Source: a virus. From it: a stretch of 39,174 nt of DNA. The translations under genes were made by a program, and so were the position numbers. Below the pieces are notes generated by a model. It was not told the origin of the DNA, did not search any database, and saw only the letters and a list, made by a program, of their open reading frames with translations. The stretch spans positions 1 to 39,174 of the IMG/VR virus record IMGVR_UViG_3300020147_000007; one strand, 5' to 3'. Shown piece by piece: positions 6,259 to 16,155 of this stretch; within the stretch, counting starts at the first letter, position 1; each line of letters starts with the position of its first letter.

Positions 6259-8246
6259 TAGGCTGCGTAGTTCTTCGGCTTGGTCACGCGGATGCGGAAC
6301 GTTCCAGTAGGCGGCTGATAGGCTACGCCGGAGTTGTTCGTCAGCACTATCGTCACTGAATTGAGCGAGTCAACATAGCCGCTCAGGGACAACCCGTTAA
6401 GGCTGCCACTGTACGAGACGGCCACGAAATCGCCAAGCGACGCGCCGCCGCAACTGACCACACGGGTCGCCGTGGAATTGTTCGACACCGTAGGCGGAGC
6501 CCAAGCGTTCGTGAACTCAAGCGACGGACCGGTGTACTTGCACACCGAGCCCTGCACCAGTTCCGGAGCGGTCAAATGGTTGCCGTTGAACTCGTTGCCG
6601 ATCAGCGTGATGTTGGTCAGGCTCGTCGAGTTGTCGTAGTACCCATAGGTCTGAGTGTGGGTGCCCTGAGTGTCGAAGCACTTGTTGTTGGAGTAGATGC
6701 TTCCGTTGGCGTTGAACGTAGCGTTGGCGTAGCGCGACACGATGCCAGGATCAGGGGCCGACAACGCATTGTTGAAGCAGATGTTGCTATCGACAACCGT
6801 GTTCTGACCCCCATTGACGATGCCGTTGCCGGAATTGTTGTAGCAGATGTTTCCCTTGATGACCGATTGCGGTCCCCAATTCTCTATGCCCATCGGGCGC
6901 GTCGCATTGGTATCGATGCCGACACCGCCGCGCAGACGGTTGTTGCTGATCGTGTAGCGCGCGGAATTGGCGACATCCTGCTCGGTCGTGACTCCCGCGC
7001 CGAAGCCCCACCCGAACACGTCGTTGTCGTCAATCGTCGTGTCGGTGCAGCTAAAATCCATGCCCGACTTGTCGCAGGTGTTTCCGGTCACCTTGCCGTT
7101 GAACGAGGAGCGCGACGACGACGACACCAGAATCGCCTGGTTGTAGCTGTTCGACATCACCGCCCGTGAGATGTAGTTGTCCTTGATAACGAAGTTGCGA
7201 GGTCCGTTCATCGTGATGCCGCAGCCCGTCAGATTCAGGATGCGGCAACGCTCGACCGTGATGTCGGTCGGGTTGACGAAGGCGATCACCGCCTCCGAGC
7301 CCACCGTCACCGGGCGGCTGTTGAACTGCACCGTGACGCCAGCGAAGCGCAACCCCGTCGCAGGCAGCCATTGCAGAAACGCACCACCGTTGAGCGTTAC
7401 CGTGTTTGCGGCGGTGACCGTGGCGCCCATCTCGCCGATCCACGATGCCAGCAGGCCGCCAATGGGCGCGCTGACGAGGAAATTTCCGTAGGGGAGGATG
7501 AGCGGCATCCCGCGCGCGGCCGCCTCGGCGTCCGCTGCAATCAGGGCTGCACGGTCATCGGTGATGCCATCGCCGACCGCCCCTTTGTCATACGGGGTGA
7601 TTCTCTCGCGCTGTTTGTCCTGCACAGTGCGGTCAACCGACCCGGCGCCAGACTGCCGAAATTTCAGCTTCGTTCCCTGGATCGCGGCAATCGGCGACAC
7701 CGTGGCGTCTACGACGGCACCGTCTGCCACCGTGGCGATGGCCGGGGGAACCGCGTTCTCCAGCCCGGACAGGTCTGCTTTCCAGCGGAGCAGGTTCAGG
7801 GCCACCGGGCCTGGCAGTTCGTTGGAGACGCCCGTGGTCTGCGGAGGCAGTACCACCGCACGGTCCACTACCTCGCCCTGCTGGCCGACGATCATGGTGA
7901 GCTTATCCAGTCCACGCTCATGGGACTCGGCCGGGAACGGGTCGTTGGCGATGTAGTCGATCTCCTGCGTGATCGGAACGTTGCGCAGGATCGACAGGCG
8001 CTCGGTGTTGTTGGCCGGCGGCGTCACCACGGTGACCATGCCGCCGCTGGGCTGACCGGCGCCCTCCACTGAGAATCCATCCGGCCCCAGGCTGTCCAGA
8101 ACCAGCTCCGTGGTGGCGTTGGTCGCAATCACGGTCCGCAGGACCCGCAGGTGCGAGTTCTCCAGGAACCGGAACGTGACGGGGAAATCAACCGTCACCC
8201 CATTGCCGGTGTAGTCGTTGCGGTTGACGGTGCTGGTGACGGTCAT
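6255..8246 (-). CDS. Tailspike / tail fibre with right-handed beta-helix
   Basis: A 663-residue receptor-binding protein. Residues 1 to about 135 match the T7 tail-fibre N-terminal domain that attaches to the tail (VNRNDYTGNGVTVDFPVTFRF; LDKLTMIVGQQGEVVDRAV). At about 222-231 the motif GAVGDGITDD starts a pectate-lyase-like beta-helix with many short N-rich rungs (NNRLRGG, GNICYNNSGNGIV). Such spikes usually degrade or bind host surface polysaccharide. The C-terminus, rich in Thr/Ser and strands, is likely for trimerisation. It is the last leftward gene, eight bases after the internal protein gene, and the best site for host-range variation. Confidence 0.9.
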   Translation of the reverse strand: MTVTSTVNRNDYTGNGVTVDFPVTFRFLENSHLRVLRTVIATNATTELVLDSLGPDGFSVEGAGQPSGGMVTVVTPPANNTERLSILRNVPITQEIDYIANDPFPAESHERGLDKLTMIVGQQGEVVDRAVVLPPQTTGVSNELPGPVALNLLRWKADLSGLENAVPPAIATVADGAVVDATVSPIAAIQGTKLKFRQSGAGSVDRTVQDKQRERITPYDKGAVGDGITDDRAALIAADAEAAARGMPLILPYGNFLVSAPIGGLLASWIGEMGATVTAANTVTLNGGAFLQWLPATGLRFAGVTVQFNSRPVTVGSEAVIAFVNPTDITVERCRILNLTGCGITMNGPRNFVIKDNYISRAVMSNSYNQAILVSSSSRSSFNGKVTGNTCDKSGMDFSCTDTTIDDNDVFGWGFGAGVTTEQDVANSARYTISNNRLRGGVGIDTNATRPMGIENWGPQSVIKGNICYNNSGNGIVNGGQNTVVDSNICFNNALSAPDPGIVSRYANATFNANGSIYSNNKCFDTQGTHTQTYGYYDNSTSLTNITLIGNEFNGNHLTAPELVQGSVCKYTGPSLEFTNAWAPPTVSNNSTATRVVSCGGASLGDFVAVSYSGSLNGLSLSGYVDSLNSVTIVLTNNSGVAYQPPTGTFRIRVTKPKNYAAY

Positions 8247-8254
8247 GGAACCCC

Positions 8255-10735
8255 CTACTGGACGGTTTCGGACGGCGGTGCGATGAACTCCTGCCCGGTG
8301 CGCTGCTGCATTTCACGCTCCATGCGCGCCAGGCTCCCCGGATTCATCCACTCCTGGAGATGATAGAACGCGCCATAGTCCAGCGCGATCCGCAGATAGA
8401 ACAGGTTGAGGAACGGGGTGTTGCCTTGCACGAAGCGCACGCCGGCCGCGCCCGCGTCTTGCCCCTGCACCACCCGACTGGCGATGCCGGCGATGCCCTG
8501 CGAGCCCAGCACGTCAGACACGGTGGGGCCGAACAGCTGCAGCCCCGCGTCGCCGAAGCGGCGGTCCAGCACCTGGGAGAACAGGATGTCGCCATAGAGC
8601 CCAGCGCCGCCGCCTTGCTGGAACGCGGCCACCCAGGTGCGCCAGTCCTTCGGGTCGCGGGGCACCTTGCCCTTGGCGAGGTCCTTGAGCGTGGAGGCGG
8701 CGTAACCGAACAGCGAGGTGAGCGCGATCATCTGCGTCACTCCCCACATGCCGCCCTGCTTGAACTCGCGACCCGCGACGCGCTGCGTGAACGCCAGCGG
8801 GAAGGACTTGAACTGCATGATGAAGCGCACGGCCTCGCCCACGGCAGTGCCCTTGGCGGTTCCCTGCTTCATCAGGCCGCGCGTGGCGGCGTCGGGCATC
8901 AGCATCATGTAGCCGTTCTGGTCGGCGAAGTAGGCGCGGAACTGGCGCGCGATCTCCGAACGGAGGTTACGGATACGGGCCGGCGTAGGTTCCACGTCGC
9001 GGGCCTTGAGGTAGGCCGCGAAGGGGGCATCGGGCAAATCCTCCAAATTTTTGGGGGAAAGGAACTTTGAGCCCTCGATTTCGGCCGCTTCGGTCTGCCG
9101 GAAGATGTCCCACTTCCCGCTGTCGATCCCGTACAGCTCCAGCGTGCCCTTCAGCGCGCCCAGGCCGTCGAAGCTCGTGCCGGCCTGCCTGGCCAGGTTG
9201 GCCGACAGCAGCTCCGCCACCGCCTCGCGCATCGAGTCGGTCCACCGGTTCTGCAGGTTCAGCGTGTAGAACTTGTGCTGCAGGGACCCGAGCCGGCCGG
9301 CCACGTTGTCGTCCGGCACGAAGCGGTTGGCGGTCAGCTTCCCGGCCAGCGAGTTGATCACCACCCCCAGGTCGGCGTACAGGCCGAGCTTCTCGGCGTT
9401 CGGGGTGCCCTGGAACAGCTTGCTGATGCCGGACCCCAGCAGGTCCAGCGCGTTGAGGCCGTTGTACTTCGCCCCCAGGGCCATGACGCCCAGGTCCGAC
9501 ACCGAGGACAGCACCGAGCCGCCGAGCGAGGCCATGCCCTGGATGGCCCGGATCGACGCCGAGACCGTCGCCACGGTGTCGTTGGCGGGGATGTCCAGCG
9601 AGCCGTCCAGCTCGGCCAGGTACAGCCGCTTGGCGCTCTTGGCGTCGCTGTCGAAGCGGCGGATGTCGTCGCTGGACCGACCTTCCTTGCGCATGCGCTC
9701 GCGCGTCTGCGTCACGATCCGGTCGAAGTTCATCTCATAGTTCGGGCCCAGCGTGTTCATCAGGGCCGTGGCCTTGGCCTGCCGGCGAAGCCCGGCCACC
9801 ACCGCCTCGTGTAGCGTGCCGGCGCCGAACTGCGCGTTGTACCGGCCCCAGGCATCGGCGTCCCGGAAGTGGATGACTCGCTCGTGGGAGAGCTTCTTGC
9901 CCACGCTCTGCAGGCCCTTGCCCACGGCCGGCTGCGTGCCCTCCGGCTTCAGGTGCACCCCGGTGGACAGGCCCTGCCAGATGCCCTCCAGGATCGCGTC
10001 CATCTCGGACGGATCCACCTCCATCTCGTCCGCCATGCGGGACAGGTCGAAAGTCTCGCGCGCGGTCGCCAGCCACTCGTCGGCGGATTTGGCGATGCGC
10101 ACGCGGTCGTGGAACGTGCTGGTAATGTAGCCCTTGGCCTGGCCGATCCAGGCCCCGGCGTCGTTGGCCTGGCGCCGGCTGTACTCCTGCCACTTGCGGA
10201 TGGCCTTGCCCACGCCCACGGCGATGTCCGGCAGGTCGTCCACCGACTCGTCACGGGACAGCCGGAACAGGACCTTGGCGACCTCGGCGTCGATCTGCCC
10301 GGTCGTGTAGGCGTCCAGCCCCCCCTCCACCTTGGCGATGTCGGCGATCAGACCGCCCAGCACGAAGTCCTCGGCCGCCTGCTGGTCGGTGCCGATGCTC
10401 GAACGAGCGCCCATGCGGGCGTCCTGCGTACCCACCAGTATCGCCTTCAGGCCCGCGCCGGGCTTGTCCGCCCACACGTTCGCCAGGTAGTCCACCGACT
10501 CCAGCGTGCGAGCCTGGTTGATCGCGGCGTTGCGTTGGGCCAGCACCGATCGCAGCTCGGCGGCTTCCGCGAACTCGCGCTCCACCGCCAGCAGGGCGTC
10601 GTTGTACCCCAGCGAGGGGTTCTGCGAGCGCAGCAATGCGGCACGTCGGTTGATCTTGCGCGCCAGGGCGTCGGCCTCCTTCTGCGTGACCTCGCGCCCC
10701 AGGGCTTCCGCCATCACTTCCAGGCACACGCTCAT
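8255..10735 (-). CDS. Internal virion / DNA-ejection protein (826 aa)
   Basis: Begins at ATG 10735 in an ATGA overlap with the preceding gene; a longer frame through 12280 is only a shadow of that gene. The sequence is Ala/Leu-rich and helical, with a short hydrophobic stretch near MWGVTQMIALTSLFGYAAS (about residue 670) and large charged regions, fitting the big internal proteins ejected into the cell by podoviruses. It occupies the T7 gp15/gp16 position ahead of the tailspike gene. No enzymatic motif is seen. The assignment is by position, size and composition. Confidence 0.7.
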   Translation of the reverse strand: MSVCLEVMAEALGREVTQKEADALARKINRRAALLRSQNPSLGYNDALLAVEREFAEAAELRSVLAQRNAAINQARTLESVDYLANVWADKPGAGLKAILVGTQDARMGARSSIGTDQQAAEDFVLGGLIADIAKVEGGLDAYTTGQIDAEVAKVLFRLSRDESVDDLPDIAVGVGKAIRKWQEYSRRQANDAGAWIGQAKGYITSTFHDRVRIAKSADEWLATARETFDLSRMADEMEVDPSEMDAILEGIWQGLSTGVHLKPEGTQPAVGKGLQSVGKKLSHERVIHFRDADAWGRYNAQFGAGTLHEAVVAGLRRQAKATALMNTLGPNYEMNFDRIVTQTRERMRKEGRSSDDIRRFDSDAKSAKRLYLAELDGSLDIPANDTVATVSASIRAIQGMASLGGSVLSSVSDLGVMALGAKYNGLNALDLLGSGISKLFQGTPNAEKLGLYADLGVVINSLAGKLTANRFVPDDNVAGRLGSLQHKFYTLNLQNRWTDSMREAVAELLSANLARQAGTSFDGLGALKGTLELYGIDSGKWDIFRQTEAAEIEGSKFLSPKNLEDLPDAPFAAYLKARDVEPTPARIRNLRSEIARQFRAYFADQNGYMMLMPDAATRGLMKQGTAKGTAVGEAVRFIMQFKSFPLAFTQRVAGREFKQGGMWGVTQMIALTSLFGYAASTLKDLAKGKVPRDPKDWRTWVAAFQQGGGAGLYGDILFSQVLDRRFGDAGLQLFGPTVSDVLGSQGIAGIASRVVQGQDAGAAGVRFVQGNTPFLNLFYLRIALDYGAFYHLQEWMNPGSLARMEREMQQRTGQEFIAPPSETVQ

Positions 10736-12423
10736 CCGTTGGACCTCATCATGCACAGGGTCATTGCCTTCACGGCGTCGGTGGTCAGCTTCAGGTCGTC
10801 GTCCAGCGCCTCCGGCTCGCCGCCGGCCGCCTTCACCCGCGCTTGCTCCTCGGCCAACGACTCCTTCGCCAGGGTCAAGGCGTCCGGCTCGGCCTCGGCC
10901 AGCACGGTGTCCGCCGCCTCGCTGGCGCGCAGGTTGGCGCCGTCGGTCTGCTGGCCGTTGACGCCGGCCCGTTCCACCGCCGTGCGGTACGCCACCGGGT
11001 CGGCGGAGAACTGGCGGTCGGCGAGCATCGCCGGAGTCACGTCCAGTGGCCGGCCGTCGATCATTTGTGCCACAGCCTGGCGCAAGGCGGCCGCCTGCGT
11101 GGATTGTTCCAGCGATGCAACAAAGTCGCGCTCGGCGGTCGTCGGCTCGATGGCCTCGGCCAGCTTCGGGTATGGCCCTTCGGCCTGCGGGGCCGGCACC
11201 GCCTCCGTGCGCGCGCGCAGGGACACCGTGGACTCGTCGGCCGCGCTGCGGAACGCCTGCCCAGCCTCGGTGCGGTACTCGGCGGCACGCCCACGCAGGC
11301 CCGTCTGCGCATCCCCCAGCACGCCCCCGCGCTCCTTGGCGAGCTTGAGCATCGCCGTACCCACCCCTTGCCGGCGGAACTCCGGCGCGACCTCGATGGT
11401 CGGCGGGGTGCCGTCGTTGGCGTACACCAGCTCGCCGATTTTCTGGTCGCCGGCAAAGGCTTCCACCCGCCGCACCTGGCCGAACTCGGAGAAGTCGGTG
11501 CCCGCCGGGGCCTCGCGGTCCACCAGCCGGAACTCGCCGGCCTTGGTGGTGGCGATGAACTCGTCCGGGACCACGCGCTCCAGCACCGGCTGGCGCACCT
11601 CTGGCGCGGCCACCATCTCCGGCGCCGGGCGAAGTTCCACCGGCTCCTGCTTCGGAAGCACCGGCTTGCGGATTTCCACGTCCATCGGGTTGCCGTGGAT
11701 GTCCCGGACCAGCCCGACCCCGGCGTGCAGCAACGCGCCGAAGGCAGCACCACCGGCGATGTTGAGCAGCGAGTCGTACGCGCTGTAGTCGTTGCGCCAC
11801 TGCTGCTGACCGGCGTAGATCAGCGGCTCGGCCAGCGCCGCACCGACCGCACCCTCCGTGGCCCCCACGCCCGCCCGCACGCCAGCCCGGCCGATCATGC
11901 TTCCCGCGTTCTTGAGCAGCTGTGCGTAGCGCGCCTCGCCCACCACCGGCACGAACGCCAGGCCGATGTTGGCCGGGTCGATCAGCGAGCCCACCAGCAT
12001 GCCGGCGACCTGCGGGCTCCAGCCGTCGTAGCCGGCCATCAGGGTCTGGCGCTTCTGCTTCTGCCGGTTGAGGTCGATCAGCAGGTCGAGCGTGGAACGG
12101 CGGATGCCCTGCGGGTACTTCTGCAGCGGCACGTCCACGCCCGCGTCCTTCGCCATCTGCTGCGCCTCGTCCGGCGTCACCATCGGCGACTTCGCCACGT
12201 TGATGCCCGACAGCGGGTTGCCCGCCATCATCGGCCCGGGGAACAGCGGCGCATCGAGTCCGGCCGCGTCCGTGGCCCACACCTTCAGCGCGGTCCAGGC
12301 CGACCCGGTGGGGCCGGTCGCCAGCGCATCGTCCATCGAGGCGCTGAACGCTTCCCCGGCGGTGGAGATGCCCTCCAACTGCTCGGGCTCGGGGGCGGCG
12401 AACGGGCGCGACAGGACCGGCAT
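10732..12423 (-). CDS. Internal virion protein carrying a GNAT-like domain (563 aa)
   Basis: The N-terminal ~230 residues are hydrophobic/alanine-rich helices with membrane-like segments (VAGMLVGSLIDPANIGLAFV; GGAAFGALLHAGVGLV), as in ejection proteins. A middle segment (about 295-385) looks like a GNAT fold: GELVYANDGTPPTIEVAPEFRRQGVGTAMLKLA, with the acetyl-CoA loop (Q/R)-x-x-G-x-G. The C-terminal part is charged and helical. It starts one base after the transglycosylase gene stop (TAATG-type junction at 12423). An active acetyltransferase in the particle, or a structural use of the fold, are both possible. Confidence 0.65.
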   Translation of the reverse strand: MPVLSRPFAAPEPEQLEGISTAGEAFSASMDDALATGPTGSAWTALKVWATDAAGLDAPLFPGPMMAGNPLSGINVAKSPMVTPDEAQQMAKDAGVDVPLQKYPQGIRRSTLDLLIDLNRQKQKRQTLMAGYDGWSPQVAGMLVGSLIDPANIGLAFVPVVGEARYAQLLKNAGSMIGRAGVRAGVGATEGAVGAALAEPLIYAGQQQWRNDYSAYDSLLNIAGGAAFGALLHAGVGLVRDIHGNPMDVEIRKPVLPKQEPVELRPAPEMVAAPEVRQPVLERVVPDEFIATTKAGEFRLVDREAPAGTDFSEFGQVRRVEAFAGDQKIGELVYANDGTPPTIEVAPEFRRQGVGTAMLKLAKERGGVLGDAQTGLRGRAAEYRTEAGQAFRSAADESTVSLRARTEAVPAPQAEGPYPKLAEAIEPTTAERDFVASLEQSTQAAALRQAVAQMIDGRPLDVTPAMLADRQFSADPVAYRTAVERAGVNGQQTDGANLRASEAADTVLAEAEPDALTLAKESLAEEQARVKAAGGEPEALDDDLKLTTDAVKAMTLCMMRSNG

Positions 12424-15095
12424 TACTTCAGCCCTCGCGCCAGCGAATCCAGTCGCGCAGTCTCGCGGGCGCGCAGGTATTCCGGCACCGGTTCGTTCTG
12501 CACGTCGGTGAACTTGGCCTGGATCGGCTGTCCGCCCGCATCCAGCGCCGGCTTGCCCGCCACCATGAGGTAGGCCCCGTCTCCGGTTTCATTGGTGATC
12601 CACCGCCCGTTCTGGCGCACGTTGCGCGCGATGCGTGCCCGGCTCTCGATGTCCGACAGCCCGGGCATGGACGCCGACAGGTACATGTTCTCGGGCATCT
12701 GCGCGGCCAGGCGGTTGCGCAGGCCCTGGGCCACGGCGTCGGCGTCGAAGTCATTGGGGATGCGCACGCCGTCGCGCACCGTCTCGCGGTCGGCGTACAG
12801 GGTCTGGTAGGCCATGCCGGCCGCTTCCTGCGGGCTGGAGGCTTGCCCCGAGATCAGGTAGCTCGTCGCCAGCGAGATGCCGCCGTTGAGGTAGCGGGTC
12901 GCCGCGCCGGTGTCGCCCGAGCCGTCCAGCCCGGTGACCGTGAACGTCGCCGTCAGCGGGGCGAACGCCTGGTTCACCGCCTCGCGGATCTGCGCCGGCT
13001 TGATGCTCGCGGGCAGCAGCTTGTTGGCTTCCTCCGGCTTCACCGCGCGCGCCTGCGCCAGTTGCGAGATGACGTTGCTCGGCACCCCTTCCATCGCGAA
13101 CCATCCCAGGTCCCCCGCCTTGTCCCCCACCTGGCGGATCGCGGCGTAGCTGCCCAGCTGCTTCGGGAGCTGAGAGAAGCGGGTCACCGCCAGCGGGTCG
13201 CCGTTCTGCACGCCCACCTGGAAGCCCTTGGCGAGCCCGGTCACCACCTCGTTGGGGAGCTTGGGCTCAAGCACGCCCCACGCCTTCTGCTGGGCGAACG
13301 AGGCCGTGACGTACTTCGCCTGCGCGGCGTTGACCGCCTCGTACTGTTCCCGGGTCTGCTGGGTCTGCGGGGTGTTGTAGAAGTCGCTCGCGGCCTTCTG
13401 CCACTCCGCGTAGGCCATCTGCACGCCCTGCGAGGACTGCACGGCAGCCAGTCCGGGGTCGTTCTGGCGCAAGGCCAGGAGGCTCTTGGCCTTCGCCGCC
13501 AGCGTGTCGCGGACGAACTGACGGTTCTCGCGGTCCTCCGAGCCCTCGGGGTTGGGCATGGCCGCCACCGACTGCAGCTCGGCGTTGCTCAGGCCCGGCA
13601 ACTGCTTGAGGCTGGCGGCCATCTGCTGGTAGCCCAGCAACTGGCGCTGCTTGATGATCGCCTGCGCGGGGCCGAGGAAGGTCACCATCTCGTCCATGCC
13701 CGGGACCTCGATGGGGTCGCCGGCCTTGGCCGTGGCCTCCAGGTCCTCCATGCGCTGCTTGAACAGGTCGCGGTCCACCGCGAAAGCGGCCTCGCGCTGG
13801 CGGTTGATCTCGGCCAGGCGCGACTGCGCCGCCGAACGCACGGACAGCTGCTGCTCCGGGGACAGCAGGCGGAAGGCAATCGCCTCCTCCGAGTCCATCG
13901 CCGCCACCGGCTGGGCCTGCTCGATCTTGCCCAGCTTCTCGATGTACCGGCGCGTCTCCTCGGGCATCGCGGCCAGGTCCTTCGGCCCCTTCGGATACCA
14001 CCACTTCCCGCTCTGCGTCTGGTACGGGCGGCCGGCGATCCAGCCCCGCGTCGCCTCCGGGCCCATGTTGTGGGCGGCCGCAATCGCCATCGGGTCGCCG
14101 TTGAACTCGCGCTGCTGGTCGGCGATGTACGCCTGCCCCAACTGGTCGTGGTAGGCGGCCGTCTCCGCGTCCTGGGCCGAGTCGCCCGTGCGGCCGCGCA
14201 GGAACACGTCCGGGCGCCAGGCGATGCCCAGCTTGGCCGCCTGTTCCTTGGCCGTGCTCTCCAGCAGCTGGTACTTGCCGTAGGCGTGGACGGTCCTGCC
14301 GTCCTTCGTGGTGATCGCCGGGCCCTTCAGCACTTCGCCGGAGTCGGCGTACATCCGGCCGCCGGACTCGTTGCGGATGATGCCCTCCACCACGTCGCCG
14401 GACGGCTTGAGCACCGGCTCGGCGATGCCCAGCAAGCCGTTGATCGTGGATAGCGTGCGGGTCGGATCGGCCTCGGCCTGTACCTTGGCGACCGACAGCG
14501 CGGCGGCCTGGCTGTTCTTCTGGATCAGCGCCTGTTTTTCGGTCAGCGACAGTTGCGTGTCGGCCATCACCGCGTCGTTGAGCTTCGCCAACTCCAGGCC
14601 GAACTGGGTGGGCGCCTGCGCCCCGAACGCCGCCACGGTGTCGTAGCTCTGCTGGTACTGGCCGGTGCGGAAGTCGGTTTCGATCTTCACCTGCGCATCG
14701 GCACCCTCCAGCATGTAGCGGGTGCGCAGCTCGTTGGAGCGCGCGCGCACCAGTTCCTTGGCTCGGGGCGCCAGCCCCTGCTCGGCCTTGTTGGCGTAGT
14801 CCTCGATGTAGGAGCTGATCTGCTCGGCGATCGGCGGCTGGCCCGGCGTCCACGCCTTGTGGATCCGGTTGTACTCGTTGCGGAAGTCCAGCTGCGCCTG
14901 CGGCTCCAGCGACGCCAGCTGCGCGCGGGCGTTGTTGATCTCGCTCTGCTCGTGCGCCTCGGCCAGCCGGTTGGCGTAGGCGGCGAACCCGGAGAAGTCC
15001 AACTCTGGGGCGCGCACGGACATGCCGGTGCCGCCGGAATCCACCCGCCCCAGCGGCGTGCCGACCTGTTCCTGGTACTGCTCGATGCGGGCCAT
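12423..15095 (-). CDS. Internal virion protein with lytic transglycosylase domain (890 aa)
   Basis: A large virion protein with an SLT-type domain at about 232-350: GIIRNESGGRMY (catalytic Glu243), HAYGKYQLLESTAKEQA, AAYHDQLGQAYIADQQ and AIAAAHNMGPEATRGW, which are the ordered motifs of lytic transglycosylases. It cuts peptidoglycan during genome entry, as T7 gp16 does. The rest is long helices typical of ejection proteins. It starts in a TGATG overlap with the gp14-like gene and ends adjacent to the GNAT-containing gene, within the tail/internal-protein cluster. Confidence 0.85.
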   Translation of the reverse strand: MARIEQYQEQVGTPLGRVDSGGTGMSVRAPELDFSGFAAYANRLAEAHEQSEINNARAQLASLEPQAQLDFRNEYNRIHKAWTPGQPPIAEQISSYIEDYANKAEQGLAPRAKELVRARSNELRTRYMLEGADAQVKIETDFRTGQYQQSYDTVAAFGAQAPTQFGLELAKLNDAVMADTQLSLTEKQALIQKNSQAAALSVAKVQAEADPTRTLSTINGLLGIAEPVLKPSGDVVEGIIRNESGGRMYADSGEVLKGPAITTKDGRTVHAYGKYQLLESTAKEQAAKLGIAWRPDVFLRGRTGDSAQDAETAAYHDQLGQAYIADQQREFNGDPMAIAAAHNMGPEATRGWIAGRPYQTQSGKWWYPKGPKDLAAMPEETRRYIEKLGKIEQAQPVAAMDSEEAIAFRLLSPEQQLSVRSAAQSRLAEINRQREAAFAVDRDLFKQRMEDLEATAKAGDPIEVPGMDEMVTFLGPAQAIIKQRQLLGYQQMAASLKQLPGLSNAELQSVAAMPNPEGSEDRENRQFVRDTLAAKAKSLLALRQNDPGLAAVQSSQGVQMAYAEWQKAASDFYNTPQTQQTREQYEAVNAAQAKYVTASFAQQKAWGVLEPKLPNEVVTGLAKGFQVGVQNGDPLAVTRFSQLPKQLGSYAAIRQVGDKAGDLGWFAMEGVPSNVISQLAQARAVKPEEANKLLPASIKPAQIREAVNQAFAPLTATFTVTGLDGSGDTGAATRYLNGGISLATSYLISGQASSPQEAAGMAYQTLYADRETVRDGVRIPNDFDADAVAQGLRNRLAAQMPENMYLSASMPGLSDIESRARIARNVRQNGRWITNETGDGAYLMVAGKPALDAGGQPIQAKFTDVQNEPVPEYLRARETARLDSLARGLK

Positions 15096-15718
15096 CAGCC
15101 GCCCCCCATGATGCTGTTGTACCCGCCGATGGAGCCGTAGCCGCCCGACAGCCCGTAGCCGGTGAAGCCCCCGCTGCTGCCCGAGGTGAACCCGCCCACG
15201 TTGTTGCCGAAGTTGCCCAGCGAGCCCTGGCCGTAGGCCCCGGAGTTGGTGGTCGGGGCCGTGGTCGCGGAGGTGCCCACGCTCTTGCCCATGAAGAACT
15301 GCGAGGCCGCGTTGAACCAGCGCATGCGCATGGCCGACTTGGCCGCCATCCGCAGCGAGGACTTGTTGTAGTCGTGCACCGCCGCCTTGTTGAGCAGGCC
15401 CGCCCGCTCCAGTGCCCCCGCATAGCGCACGTTGAGGGCGTCCAGTTCCGTATTGGCGGTGGAGCTGCGCATCACGTCCAGGTTCGAGCCGCCGAACCCG
15501 GTCCCCGACTCGGCGATGGCCGCGCGCTGGGCCCCCAGGGCCCGCCGGGCGTTGCGGCGGATCTCCTCCTCTTTGGCGCTGTACTGGCGGCCGGAGATTT
15601 CGGCATTGGCCCGGGCGATGTCGGCCTCGCGCCCCTCCAGTTCGCCCTGGTTACGCAGCTGGTTGGCCTGCTGCCGCCCCTCCACCAGTGCGCCCACCGC
15701 GTTGAAGATGTTTCCCAT
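15095..15718 (-). CDS. Internal virion protein, gp14-like (207 aa)
   Basis: The first 150 residues are helical and charged (QQANQLRNQGELEGREADI; EEEIRRNARRALGAQRAAIAESG), then a Gly/Ser/Tyr-rich disordered tail (GGFTGYGLSGGYGSIGGYNS). The local pattern GTGFGGSNLDVM is typical of the phage proteins that sit before the transglycosylase in podoviral tail clusters (T7 gp14 position). It overlaps both flanking genes by one base. It likely forms part of the ejected channel. Confidence 0.7.
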   Translation of the reverse strand: MGNIFNAVGALVEGRQQANQLRNQGELEGREADIARANAEISGRQYSAKEEEIRRNARRALGAQRAAIAESGTGFGGSNLDVMRSSTANTELDALNVRYAGALERAGLLNKAAVHDYNKSSLRMAAKSAMRMRWFNAASQFFMGKSVGTSATTAPTTNSGAYGQGSLGNFGNNVGGFTSGSSGGFTGYGLSGGYGSIGGYNSIMGGG

Positions 15719-16155
15719 CAGACGATCCTCGCGTACATGTAGGCGTCACTTCCGTCCGGGAAGAACCGGCGCAGCGGTGTCGGTGTTTCGTTCGTGAACC
15801 CCAGCAACCGTGCCCACCGCTCCCCGTTGCGGAAGCCGGCACAGACGTGCATCTCCACCCTCGGGCAATGGTAGCCGTCAATGAAGCCCCTGAGGAAGCG
15901 CGTCAACGGCAGCAGCACCGGCGGCGCCGACTTGTCCAGCAGGATCCACACCGCCATCCGGTTGCCCCACGGAAACCCACAGCCGCCGATGGCGATCAGG
16001 CGGCCGTTCCACGTGAAGCTCCACACGTCCTCGTGCGCGCGCTTGGCGACCAGCTGCCGCACCTTCTCCGCGTCCGACAGCGGCGGGTCCTGTGGCTGGA
16101 CGATGGGATCCAGCAGCAACGCATCCGCATCGGTCATGGGGCGCACCTCGATCAT
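15718..16155 (-). CDS. GNAT-fold protein, internal virion protein A-like (145 aa)
   Basis: The pattern MIEVRPMTDADALLLDPI, then WSFTWNGRLIAIGGCGFPWGNRMAVWILL, then HVCAGFRNGERWARLLGFTNE follows the GNAT order: N-terminal strand-helix, central beta strands, and the late N-x-x-x-x-R-x-L-G-F element. Podoviruses encode such a protein at this place (T7 gp13 is of this fold). The classical acetyl-CoA pyrophosphate loop is weak, so it may be structural rather than an active acetyltransferase. It is coupled to both neighbours by stop-start overlaps. Confidence 0.65.
   Translation of the reverse strand: MIEVRPMTDADALLLDPIVQPQDPPLSDAEKVRQLVAKRAHEDVWSFTWNGRLIAIGGCGFPWGNRMAVWILLDKSAPPVLLPLTRFLRGFIDGYHCPRVEMHVCAGFRNGERWARLLGFTNETPTPLRRFFPDGSDAYMYARIV

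Noticed and set aside
8255-12280. A 1341-codon open frame on the minus strand
   Set aside because: Its upstream half is the Arg/Gly/Ala-rich shadow of the 563-residue gene; the real gene starts at ATG 10735.
13267-15423. A 718-codon minus-strand frame over the transglycosylase gene
   Set aside because: Low-complexity, Arg/Gly/Ala-rich shadow in high-GC DNA; the 890-residue frame has real domain motifs.
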